A stretch of 64,000 bases of DNA. Source: Phocoena phocoena. Taxonomy: Eukaryota; Chordata; Mammalia; Artiodactyla; Phocoenidae. The translations under genes and the position numbers were made by a program. Location of the stretch: the NCBI RefSeq assembly GCF_963924675.1, contig NC_089224.1, positions 45,613,158-45,677,157 on the forward strand, written 5' to 3'. Under the pieces are notes generated by a model. The model did no database searches and was not told where the DNA came from. It was given only the letters and a program-made list of their open reading frames with translations. Positions 24,110-34,087 of this stretch are shown piece by piece. How positions within the stretch are numbered: position 1 is the stretch's first letter; each line of letters starts with the position of its first letter.

Positions 24110-24770
24110 GAAGTCCCAGAGAATCTACAGGGGCGCTCAGCTCCCGCGTCCTCGGCCCCGGTGGTGGCCGCGCCCCGACTCACCCCTCAGGGCGTCCCCA
24201 ACACCGTCCTGTCGTCCCATCGCCGTCGCCGCGTTCCCCTTTCTCTGGGCCTTCGCCGTCTCGCGCCAGAAACGAGCCCGAATCTGAAAAATCGGCTCCC
24301 CTTTCTCTGAGGCTAGGAATCGCTCTGATTCCCCACCTCAGACCGCTCAGAAAAAGGCTTCTTTCCCAAAAATTGCCTCGCTCAAGTTTCTGTGAGAAAA
24401 TAAAGCGCAAAACTCAGGGGAAGCCTGAAAATGCAAGGTTCTTGTTCCCAGCCAGACAAAAATGTCTCTGGCGAGGCCGCGACAAGGCTTCCTCTTCAAC
24501 ACTCAGCACCGAGAAAACGAAGGTGTTTCGCGCACTATGCTGATTATTAAAGCAGCCTCAGGGACTACTTTTCGCCCTGTCTCTCGAGCTGCAGGAGACA
24601 ACTGCAGACGGCAAACTTAATAGTCGGCGTTTCCCAAACAAACCCTGCGCCCTCTACCGGCCGCCTAGGGAAGGACGCTGTCCACAGTTCCAGGGAAGGA
24701 AGCTTCGCGCTAATTGTTTGGCGGTGCCCACGCGTCTCCTGGCGGCCGTCTAGTGAATCACTCATTCTTA
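24110..24770 (+). promoter_or_regulatory. CpG-rich block upstream of IFN-delta-like copy 1
   Basis: A GC- and CpG-rich segment lying between very AT-rich DNA and the delta-like ATG. By eye there are roughly twenty CpGs between 24130 and 24290, and more up to 24760. Candidate core elements are a TATTAAAG at 24545-24552 and an IRF-like GAGAAAACGAAGG at 24511-24523. An AATAAA occurs at about 24399. That such a CpG density persists suggests an unmethylated CpG-island promoter, or a recently arrived sequence such as an LTR. I do not recognise a repeat family. Alpha and omega genes in this window have no such block. Confidence 0.55.
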
Positions 24771-25283
24771 ATGGCCCAGATCTATTTGCTAGTGGCAGGA
24801 GTGATGCTCTGCTCTATCCCTGCTTACTCTCTTGGCTGGAACTTGCCTAGAAGCCATAGCCAGGAAAACAAGGACGTCTTCCAACATTTGGAACAGATGC
24901 AAAGGATCCCCTCTCAGTGGTGCCTAAAGGACAGAACCGACTTCAAATTTCCTTGGAAAAGAGAGAATATCACCCCAATCCAGGTGACTCAAGGCACCTG
25001 TCACCACCATCTGATGCTCCAGCAGATCTTCAACCTCTTCACCACGGAGGACAGCCGTGTTGCCTGGAGCAACACCCTCCTCGATAAACTTCTCTCTAGC
25101 CTTCATCTGAGGCTGCACCGACTGGAGCAGATGAAAAAAGACAATCTGGATTGTCGAGATTTGGGACGTGCTGCCCGGGAGTATTTCCATGGAATCCGTG
25201 TCTATCTGAAGGCAAAGGAATACAGCTCCTGTGCCTGGGAGGTTGTCAGAGTGGAAATTAAAAGGTGCCTTTCCCTTATGTAA
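24771..25283 (+). CDS. IFND: Interferon delta-like, copy 1
   Basis: Intact single-exon gene of 170 residues, matching the precursor length I associate with pig interferon delta (about 149 mature residues). Residues 1-21 are a hydrophobic signal peptide. The family core is present: QMQRIPSQWCLKDRTDFKFP (43-61), LMLQQIFNLFTTED (81-94), AWSNTLLDKL (98-107) and the signature YFHGIRVYLKAKEYSSCAW (138-156). Cys51 and Cys154 match the conserved 29-139 pair. The cysteines equivalent to mature 1 and 99 are both missing (Trp23 and the Gln120/Met121 region). Extra cysteines are at 77, 128 and 166, and there is one sequon, Asn66-Ile-Thr. The loop after 'RLEQ' is shorter than in alpha. The ATG at 24771 is chosen because the upstream in-frame extension has no ATG. 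Pig delta is made by trophoblast; the role here is unknown. Delta is the best call, but no alignment was run. Confidence 0.85.
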   Translation: MAQIYLLVAGVMLCSIPAYSLGWNLPRSHSQENKDVFQHLEQMQRIPSQWCLKDRTDFKFPWKRENITPIQVTQGTCHHHLMLQQIFNLFTTEDSRVAWSNTLLDKLLSSLHLRLHRLEQMKKDNLDCRDLGRAAREYFHGIRVYLKAKEYSSCAWEVVRVEIKRCLSLM

Positions 25284-26110
25284 GAATCCTCAAAGAAATG
25301 TCAACAAATATAGAATATTTTTTATACTCGTGACACTTCTCATTCAATTACATTAGTGTTCAAGTCCAACGCAATCTCGACTTGTGTTTCCTCACAGGCT
25401 GAAAAAAGTCTGAAATGAAAATCATGATTTTAAAAAAGGTTTTGACAGAACACAATCTCTTTTCTTGTATAAATAATTTTATAACGTAATTTAAAAGATC
25501 ACTTTAAGTTTTGGCACAGGTATTTGCTATTTTCAACACATGAAGTATAGCAAGGTTTTTTGGATAGTGTGGTGTTAAAGATATTTGTCAGTTAACTTAA
25601 TGCTGACTGCCGTAACGGGTAAACAGAATGCTGTCAGGAATTTGATCATAATAGAATCTTACCTTTCCCTGGTATAAGAACACAAGGCAGGCATTCCTGA
25701 TCAGATGGATGTTCTAAGTTGCTCTCCAAAGAGTGATTCGGGGACATGGGTACCCCCTGTTTTGTGGATTTGTCCATCATCAACAGGTGACTGCAAATTT
25801 TTCTGCAGTATTTGAGTCTATTCCACTCAGTGGTAAAGGGAAAAAGTCTGGTGCATCACATGGGACGTTTTCAAGGGCCAGGACTATACAGGGCAAGAGC
25901 ACTTCTGCTCACATTACATGGCCTGGATTTATCCTCGTGGAAATCTCACTGCAAAGAAGTTGGCAAATTATTGGATGATTAATAGACGAGGAGACAAGTT
26001 CAGTGCATAAGACCACTTTTCATCTTTACACTATTTGTCCTAATGAAGTTCTGAGTGGGGTGGAGGGGAACAACTAATGTTCTTGCTTGCAAACACCTCA
26101 TTAAAAAACA
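25284..26110. other. 3' flank of IFN-delta-like copy 1
   Basis: Non-coding, AT-rich DNA up to the L1 fragment that starts the next unit. No gene is recognised. It differs from its counterpart 51410-52237 by roughly 1.5-2% by eye. Confidence 0.6.
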
Positions 26111-26496
26111 ATCTGACCCACAGAGAAAGAGAAATATCACTTATATGTGGAATCTTAAAAAAATGATACAAATGAAGTTATTTACAATACAGAAACGGAC
26201 CCACAGACTAACAGAAGAAACTTATGGTTACCAGGGGGGAAGGGTGGGGGAGGGATAGTTGGGGAGTTTAGGATTGACATGTACACAATGCTATATTTGG
26301 GATGGATGGCCAACAGGGACTTACTGTATAGCACAGGGAACTCTGCTCAATATTATGTGGCCACCTAGATGGGAGGAGAGTTTGAGAAAGAATGGACGCA
26401 TGAATGTGTGTGGCTGAATCACTTTGCTGTACACCTGAGGCTAGCACAGCATTGTTAATCAAATATACTCCAGTATGAAATAAAAAGTTAAAAAAA
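26111..26496 (+). mobile_element. L1 3' end, unit 2
   Basis: Complete view of the 5'-truncated L1 fragment, from 'atctgacccacagagaaagagaaatatcacttatatgtggaatc' to 'gaaataaaaagttaaaaaa'. The first bases match the end of cetartiodactyl L1 ORF2 and the rest is 3' UTR. Confidence 0.87.
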
Positions 26497-29400
26497 TCTC
26501 ATCCTGTAGTTCTGCCTTAAAAGAAAGAAAACAGTCAAGTTTGGATATTTATTCTCAGACTCAGTGGTATTATGATTTCATGTATTTTTATTGTTCATTT
26601 GCTGAAATAAAGAAAATTTTAAAAAAACACAGAAACCCACAATCAGACCCAAATTCTTATTCCACAAGTTCAGCTTGGGGAAGATGACACGGATGTCACT
26701 CAGAGTTCACAGCATCATAGACTGTTGGAAAGAAGCATTCAAATGGATGCCCAAAGGCATAGCCTATGAGGAAAATATCCACAAATGTAGACACAAGTTG
26801 TTTCCTTATTGCCTGAGGGAGACGAGAAAAGTATGATCAGGCAGCTCCTTGCAAGTACTTGAGGATGACTGAAGAGAAAATGGAGAGCAACTCTTCCATT
26901 TGCGTCCAGGCCCAGACTCTCATCCTGATCTTCTAAGTATTGAAAATGCAAACTTGAAGAAGAAAATATTCCTGCAAATGATCTCTAAAAAAATATCTCA
27001 CACAATATTCCATTATCACGTCCCTTGTAGAACCATGAAGAATTTCCAAAGTCTCTGTAGATTATCGTCCTTTCATATCATATCTAACTAATATATGTTG
27101 GTATTCTTCCTTCTCCTATTACTATCATCACTGGTCCCTTCATGAGTATGTATTGAGCTCCTGAAATGACAGGGACTGGACTAGCTGTCTAGGAACCGGG
27201 CTTGGGTAAGATGATGCCTCTCACTTTAGGTATTTTACAGACCTCTGCGAGGTATTCTGAGGACACAATAGGTCAGGTCATGTCTTACTATTTGGGCTTC
27301 TTCAACAAAAGAGCATAGACTGGGTGGTTTGTAAAGAGCAGAAATGTATTGCTCACAGTTCTAGAGTCTGGAAATCCAAGATCTGGGTGTCCGCGTGGTC
27401 CAGTTCTGGTGAGAGCCTGCTTCAGGTCTCACACTGCAGAGTTCTCCTTGTATCATCATACAGCAGGAGAGGGCGGCATTTATCTCTGAACTCTTTGATA
27501 AGGGTGCTAATTCCATTCGTGAGGCCTCCATCTTCCCACCTTAATCAGGTCCCAAAGGGCCAGCCACCTGATACCATCACTTTGGGGGTTAGGACTTCCA
27601 AATACGAATTGTGTGGGGACGGAAACATTCAGACCAGAAAGGGCATTGAAGGCTACATGTCTTGGCAACCAGAAGACAGAATATATTCATGTAAATAAAG
27701 AAGAAGGAGCCATTTATCAGGCCAAAAGAGCAGACCGAGGACTCAGAATCCAAACTCTTGACTTTCAACCTGCAGTAATGCTTTAATTATTATGTGTCAA
27801 AATTTGGAAATCAAACTGAAATGGACCCCATCGTCCCTTGAAAGGGAATGAAGACACAGGATGAAAATGATCATTCATCAGTCTTTGTGAGGAGTCTCCA
27901 AAGAATCTCAGGATATAGGTAGTCATTGCCACATCCGTAAAGATCCACCAAAGAGTAACCTGGTTAATTGTCTGGTTGCTGTGACCTGTGTGAATCAGGG
28001 AGAGTTTGAGTTCAGATACATGGCTCTGTATGTGACACCAATCTGGTTATTTTCTGTCATGACCTAGTAGAGGACAAATTAGCGACGAGGCCATCCTCTG
28101 AGTTTAATAGAGTGCCGGGCCAAGGCTGAAAATTGTGCTGCTCTTACAACTTGAATCCCCAGAGCCATATGCACCTTGAAGGAAAGAGAATCCTAGTGGT
28201 TTTAGCAACAAACTCAGTAGGCATGACTGATACCAGTAGGAGTAGAGTGGGAATACCAGCCACTGTCTATTATAATCCCAGCAAATACGACCGTGATAAA
28301 GGAAAATAGCTTGGTCATTCGTAACTGCCTTCCAGTGGGAGGAGAACATCTGAGAAACTGCTTTAGTAAAAAGTACCTGTTGCGTGATTACACTGGGCCT
28401 GGTGCCGAGGATACCACAGAGAATACGAAAGAGTCCAGTTGCTACAGAGCTGATTTGCCAAAGATAGTCACATACCTATTATTTATTGAAAGATCGGAAT
28501 TACAGAGGGCTGAGGCCACAGAACATCCACTGCAAAATAAAAGAATTCATGATCAGAGTTGAAAGTTAATTCTTTCCATGATACCAATCAATATTTATCC
28601 AGTTCTCAATTAATTACAAAGATGGTTTTCTTTTGTTTGAAAAGAATAGGCTTGGATTGGAACCTCTGACAGTCCTTTGGGGAATCTGAAATTCAATGCA
28701 AAAATACAGAGAAAGATGCAAACCGATGATGATTCCTAAATCATCTGGGAGCAGATCGCTCCCACGGGTGCAAACATTAGTTCTTAGGGGTGCGAACAAA
28801 TCTTAGCTACTACAATGGTGGGTGGCATTCCAAAGGTCAACCCTATCCAGCAAAATCTCATTCCTCTGTATTCATTTTTCTCTTTGGGTTTTCTTGTGTA
28901 TGAGATGAGAGGCATTGACATTGAGTGCATGGAAGATACACAATATGCAGGATCAATGCTACAAGCTATGGTGGCTTGATGTTTCATTAGAGGACTTTCT
29001 CTCCATCATATGCTTGAACACAAAGTCATAATGTGAGAGGTGCCCTCTGCTTACTTATGAGCTGTCCTTGTCTGTCTTGTGGATTTTGCTTATGTTTGAG
29101 CCTCAGTGTGATGTGGGCATCGGGAATTAAGCACAAATAGGTTGTATTTTATTATTTAATTCTAAAAAAGATATCTAGGAGATCAATAATTACGTCTAGT
29201 CCTAAAGAGAAAAAGTTGTTGACAATATCTAGAGGAATATCTAGCAGCTAGTGAAGTTAGAAATCATTTTATGATATGAATCAAAACTAATAATTACTTA
29301 AAAATAAACGTTAAGAAAATCATTTAAATTTTCAATGCTTTTAGCAGTTTTGATAGATTTTAAAATATATCTATACAATGGTATTCTTGTGAAGTATCTG

Positions 29401-29784
29401 TATAAATTTTTAGTGAATATGTAATTTGATACATTCCTATTTATTAAGTAAATGTATTACATTAAAAGTCATTCTGCACACTTAACCAAAATGTTAAATT
29501 AATTGCAGTAGCTTTTACAGCTAATTTTTAGCCTAATTTTTTTTGTCATACTCACCCCTGCATCAAATAAAAAGAAAAGACTTTTCACTTTCTTTTTCTA
29601 TTTATAAAGTAGAGATATGCATGGAGTACACATCAATGTACACAGTATATCTGTGTATCAAAATTTCATAGGGGGGCCATATGGAAAAAAAATATCTAGA
29701 AAGGTTCTGTGGGCAGGAGAAGGGGAGGCAAGGATAAAAAACAGTGGTTGAGAAACCCTGCCCTAACCTATCTGAAGAGTGCAA
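26497..29784. other. Intergenic 5' flank of IFNA copy 2
   Basis: Near-identical copy of 353-3640, including the unassigned old repeat at about 27301-27644. By eye only one base differs (copy 1 'ctctttcaac', copy 2 'ctcttacaac', near 28145). No gene seen. Confidence 0.6.
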
Positions 29785-29860
29785 AATGAAAAGCAAAAAC
29801 AGAAGTAGAAAGTAAGAGGGAACATTCAGAAAATGGAAACGAATGGGTTCCCATTTAAGA
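29785..29860 (+). promoter_or_regulatory. IFNA copy 2 virus-response element and TATA box
   Basis: Identical to the copy 1 promoter: GAAA half sites at 29785-29840 and CATTTAAGA at 29852-29860. Confidence 0.8.
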
Positions 29861-29954
29861 CCCAGGCCTGAAGGAAGGTCTTCAGAGAACCTAGAGAGCA
29901 GAGTTCACAGAGTCCCCCACCTCTGCCAGGCCGGCAGCATCTACAGGGTCCCCG

Positions 29955-30524
29955 ATGGCCCCAACCGTGTCCTTACTCCTGGCCCTGGTGCTACTCAGCT
30001 GCAACTCCAACTGCTCTCTGGGCTGCGACCTGCCTCAGACCCACAGCCTGACGAACACGAGGGCCCTGATGCTCCTGCAACAAATGAGGAGAATCTCCCC
30101 CTTCTCCTGCCTGAAGGACAGAAATGACTTTGGATTCCCCCAGGACGCGTTTGGAGGCAACCAGTTCCAGAAGGCTCAAGCCATCGCTGTCGTCCATGAG
30201 ATGATCCAGCAGACCTTCCAGCTCTTCAGCACAGAGGGCTCGGCTGCCGCTTGGGATGAGACCCTCCTGGACAAGTTCTGCACTGCACTTTATCAGCAGC
30301 TCACTGACCTGCAAGCCTGTCTGATGCAGGAGGCGGGGCCGGAAGGGACTCCCCTGCTGAAGGAGGACTCCATCCTGGCTGTGAGGAAATACTTCCACAG
30401 AATCACTGTCTATCTGCAAGAGAAGAAGTACAGCCCTTGTGCCTGGGAGATTGTCAGAGCAGAAGTCATGAGATCCTTCTCTTCATCAACAAACTTGCAA
30501 GAAAGCCTCAGGAGGAAGGAATGA
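29955..30524 (+). CDS. IFNA: Interferon alpha, copy 2
   Basis: Intact 189-residue gene. Promoter, 5' UTR and coding sequence are identical by eye to copy 1, so both would make the same protein under the same control. Signal peptide 1-23, mature CDLPQTHS, five mature cysteines (1, 29, 86, 99, 139), and family signature at 146-164. Such identity between genes 26 kb apart indicates very recent duplication or gene conversion, or a false duplication in the assembly. Read depth would separate these. Confidence 0.96.
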   Translation: MAPTVSLLLALVLLSCNSNCSLGCDLPQTHSLTNTRALMLLQQMRRISPFSCLKDRNDFGFPQDAFGGNQFQKAQAIAVVHEMIQQTFQLFSTEGSAAAWDETLLDKFCTALYQQLTDLQACLMQEAGPEGTPLLKEDSILAVRKYFHRITVYLQEKKYSPCAWEIVRAEVMRSFSSSTNLQESLRRKE

Positions 30525-30713
30525 CACACACCTGGTTCAACACGGAAATGATTCTCACTAACGAGACCACACTTCACCTGTGCTGCCATGTCAAAGACTC
30601 TCATTTCTGCTCTCATCATGTCCTGAATTGAATTAATTTGTCATGTGTTTTCAGGAATATTAAGCAACATGATGATCTACGCTACAGGCACTCGTCCCTC
30701 ATAGATGCCCATG

Positions 30714-30904
30714 CTGATCTATCTACTTACTTACCTACTTAAATATTTAGTTATCTATTTTAATATTTATTTTACTATTTATAAAGATTTAAATTATTTT
30801 TATTTACATAATATTATGTGCATGTATACATTGTGGTTAAGAGAAAAAATATATACTTTGTATTAACTCAGTTTACGAGTTTTCTTTGTTCATTAAATTC
30901 TTAC
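30714..30904 (+). promoter_or_regulatory. IFNA copy 2 3' UTR AU-rich element and ATTAAA signal
   Basis: Same ATTTA-rich stretch and ATTAAA (30892-30897) as copy 1. Confidence 0.6.
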
Positions 30905-30955
30905 TAGAGAAAACTTCCTGTTTTGCTTTTTTTCTTTAAAAAAGAAACACCAAGG

Positions 30956-31162
30956 AGCTTCCCTGGTGGCACAGTGGTTGAGAGTCCGCCTGCTGATGCA
31001 GGGTACACAGGTTCGTGCCCCGGTCTGGGAAGATCCCATATGCCGTGGAGCAGCTGGGCCCGTGAGCCATGGCCGCTGAGCCTGTGTGTCCAGAGCCTGT
31101 GCTCTGCAATGGGAGAGGCCAAAACAGTGAGAGGCCCGCGTACCACCAAAAAAAAAAAAGAA
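30956..31162 (+). mobile_element. CHR-type SINE (young form), unit 2
   Basis: Same insertion and target-site duplication as at 4812-5018, so it predates the unit 1/unit 2 duplication. It differs by one substitution (catatgcc for catgccg context) and one base less in the A tail. Confidence 0.9.
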
Positions 31163-31390
31163 AGAAACACCAAGCCTGAATGTGCAACCTGATTAAAGAA
31201 TGTATCTTACAATTCCTTGACCCATCATTACAATTTTCACATTAGAAATAAAAATAGACTTCTTCTAGCCAGGTCGTGTGTTGCCCTCAGGACCTAGAGG
31301 TGAACATAACTAATCCAATTCTGCTTTGGGTAACTTTGATTGTTTTTTTGAAAGGAAAGTAACCTAAAAACAATAATCAGTTGATACAGG

Positions 31391-31634
31391 GACTTCCTTG
31401 GTGGTACAGTGTTTAAGACTCTGCTCTCCCAATACAGGGGGCCCGGATTCCATCCCTGGTCAGGGAACTAGATCCTGCATGCCGCGACTAAGAGCCCACA
31501 TGCCGCAAGCAACTAAAGGATCCTGAATGCTGCAACCAAAGATCCCGAATGCCGTGATGAAGATCCTGCACGCAGGAATGAAGATCCCGTGTGCCGCAAC
31601 AAAGACCTGGCACAGCCAAATAAATAAATAAGCA
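31391..31634 (+). mobile_element. CHR-type SINE, older form, unit 2
   Basis: Counterpart of 5248-5492; 'tggcacagcc' replaces 'tggcgcagcc' near the 3' end, consistent with one CpG decay. Confidence 0.85.
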
Positions 31635-33503
31635 TTTTTAAAAAATCAGTTAATTCACAATTAAATTTAATTATTTTTAAAATAGTACTAATGTGTAGTA
31701 GAAATTAATATCAGTTAAATTTAGTGCTACAGTGAGAAGGTGGGAAAATGGAATTCCCCCAGCAGAAGGTAGATCATGTCATGCGTGGATATAGAAATTA
31801 AAGCAGTAGCTATTACCTATAGTTAACTAGTAGACATTTCAGTGCAAATGTCCATTGGATACTGGAGATGGCAATTTATAAGCAATTCCGTGAAGTGTAA
31901 AGCATGGAACAGGAGAAGGGATCAAATAGGAGGAGAGTATAATGAGAAAAGGACTGAAAATTGAATACTAAGACCTCAACGTTAAAAGGGAGGGAACGCT
32001 ACAAAGGAAAGCAAGGGGAATGGCCATATGTTAACAGGACAAGAGAGAAAGGTGAGAAGACCATGTTTGAAAGACTGAAACTGCTTAGAAGATTCAATGC
32101 CTTCGTGAAAACGTAGATGGAAAGTGCTCCTACATTGGGAAAAGAGATGGCATTGGTCACTTAGTGACAGCTTGTTTGGTAGAATTAATCAGCAGAACCC
32201 ATACTGGAGCAAGAGGAAGGGTAACAAGGGAAGAACTTCCATTGTCATTATTTCACCTGGGGGGTCACTTTACTTCTTTCACTCTCATCATAGTCAGATT
32301 TGCATTTGTTTTCCTTTTACCTCAGTACATCAAATGCAAGAAGAGCTTTCCAAGAAAGTTGAATGGAGAAGCAAATCAATGATGTATTGAACATTATGGA
32401 AAATCATGGTATGGGCCCTTTATGTTTCCATTTTTGCTTCCCTCTTAAGATACTCAACTCAAGATGATAAAGGAAGTAATTCAGTAGTAGCAAGACAAAC
32501 CCTGCCCAGAAAAATACTAAATGAAAAAGAACGTATAACATTACAAAGACTCTGACACCAGGAAAGCAGAGAAGGCTAATTTTATCTAGCATCCTATGCC
32601 CTACATTTTCACCACCCTACGTCTTCACCGGGAGATGGAGAATGATGAACGAAGAGGCTCAGTAGAAATGTACTGAATCGTCTAATGATGCTTAATAATT
32701 ACTTCAATATAAGGGTCTGACACGAGGTCAGTAGAAGCTTCTGCTGGGAGGTCTAATGGAAAATCTAAGAATACTCTTTGTTAATAATTATTTGGAATAA
32801 TTATTATGAACTCTGTACTAATGATAAAATGGTGAACAAGATATAGACCTGTCACCTATGGTGGTTACTTGTCAAACAGGTCTAATCAATCCATTTTCAA
32901 AAAGACCAGTCCCAAAAGATAAGCCAGCTTCGCTGATATGGAAAATAAAGAGGGCAGAAACAGAGCCCAGGACTAGAAGTAAACACAGCCAACCTCTTAG
33001 CAAGATAAATGTAAATCCTCACCCTAAAGGCCAATTTACCTCAGTTCCTTTTACCCCATACATCATGTTCAACTTTCAACAGAAACTTACCATACTAAAA
33101 GGTGAAAAACAGAGTTTGAAGAGACAGAGCAAGTATCAGAACTAGACTTATATACAGGAGAGATTTAGAAATGATCAGACTAGGAGTCAAAATGATAGAG
33201 ACTAACGTGCAAAGGGCTCTAATATAGTCATCTATTTATTCTCCTACTTTATCTCAGTCATACCATGTATGGTATTTTAAATAGTTCTGTTCATATAATA
33301 TCATGTTCAACTTTATAGTGTATTCAATATAATAAAATATGCTTACCTCTATATTGTTTCAAATTATTTTCTTGTTTAATTTATGAAACTCTCCCCCAGA
33401 TGACATCTTGGATATTTTTAGTCTAACAAAAAGAAGTAGCTTTAATTTGCAAGGCATACTGAAACATGGATGGTAAATTCTACTCATCATTCATTTATTT
33501 CAG
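31635..33503. other. Intergenic, nothing recognised, unit 2
   Basis: Near-identical to 5493-7360. No gene or named repeat recognised. Confidence 0.55.
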
Positions 33504-33511
33504 TGGTTTAT

Positions 33512-33515
<4 letters not shown>

Positions 33516-33542
<27 letters not shown>

Positions 33543-33734
33543 GCAGTACGTGGGCCTCTCACTGTTGCGGCCCCTCCCGCTGCGGAGCACGGGCTCCGGA
33601 CGCGCAGGCTCAGCGGCCATGGCTCACGGGCCCAGCCGCTCCGCGGCACGTGGGATCCTCCCGGACCGGGGCACGAACCCGCGTTCCCCGCCTCGGCAGG
33701 CGGACTCTCAACCACTGCGCCAGCAGGGAAGCCC
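33516..33734 (-). mobile_element. CHR-type SINE, CpG-rich, unit 2
   Basis: Counterpart of 7373-7590, including the adjacent (TA)n tract. The T run is one base longer here, which shifts the reading frames across it. Confidence 0.9.
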
Positions 33735-33755
33735 TATATTTTATTTTTAAAAATT

Positions 33756-34087
33756 TAATTATTTTTCGCCTGCTGGGTCTTTGTTGCTGTGCGCAGGCTT
33801 TCTCTAGTTGTGGCGAGCAGGGGCTACTCTTCGTTGTGATGCACGGGCTTCTCATTGCGATGGCTTCTCTTGTTGTGGAGCACGGGCTCTAGGCGTGTGG
33901 GTTTCAGTCGTTGCGGCGCGTGGGCTCAGTAGTTGTGGCTCGCGGGCTCTAGAGCACAGGCTCAGTAGTTGTGGCCCACGGGCTTAGTTGCTCCGTGGCA
34001 TGTGGGATCTTCCTGGACCAGGGATCGAACCCATGTCCCCTGCAATGGCAGGCAGATTCTTAATCACTGCACCAGCGGGGAAGTCCC
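33756..34087 (-). mobile_element. Long CHR-type SINE, unit 2
   Basis: Counterpart of 7612-7943, identical by eye. Confidence 0.88.

Larger units (their letters stand above)
1..26144 (+). repeat. Segmental duplication, unit 1
   Basis: First copy of a directly repeated unit of about 26.1 kb. Offsets to unit 2 are 26144 (0-5 kb), 26149 (13-20 kb) and 26125-26129 (21-25 kb), so the copies are collinear with only small indels. By eye there are about six differences in the first 11.2 kb and roughly 1% divergence after that, with locally identical stretches. The unit contains IFNA, IFNW, an inverted IFN pseudogene and an IFN-delta-like gene. The true left boundary lies outside the window. Confidence 0.97.

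Noticed and set aside
24714..24770. N-terminal extension of the delta-like gene
   Set aside because: The extension would begin with TTG, not ATG, and would put 19 polar residues before the signal peptide.
24110..24770. Retroviral LTR driving the delta-like gene
   Set aside because: An AATAAA and a TATTAAAG are present, but I find no clear TG...CA ends, primer-binding site or target-site duplication; left open as an alternative in the feature entry.
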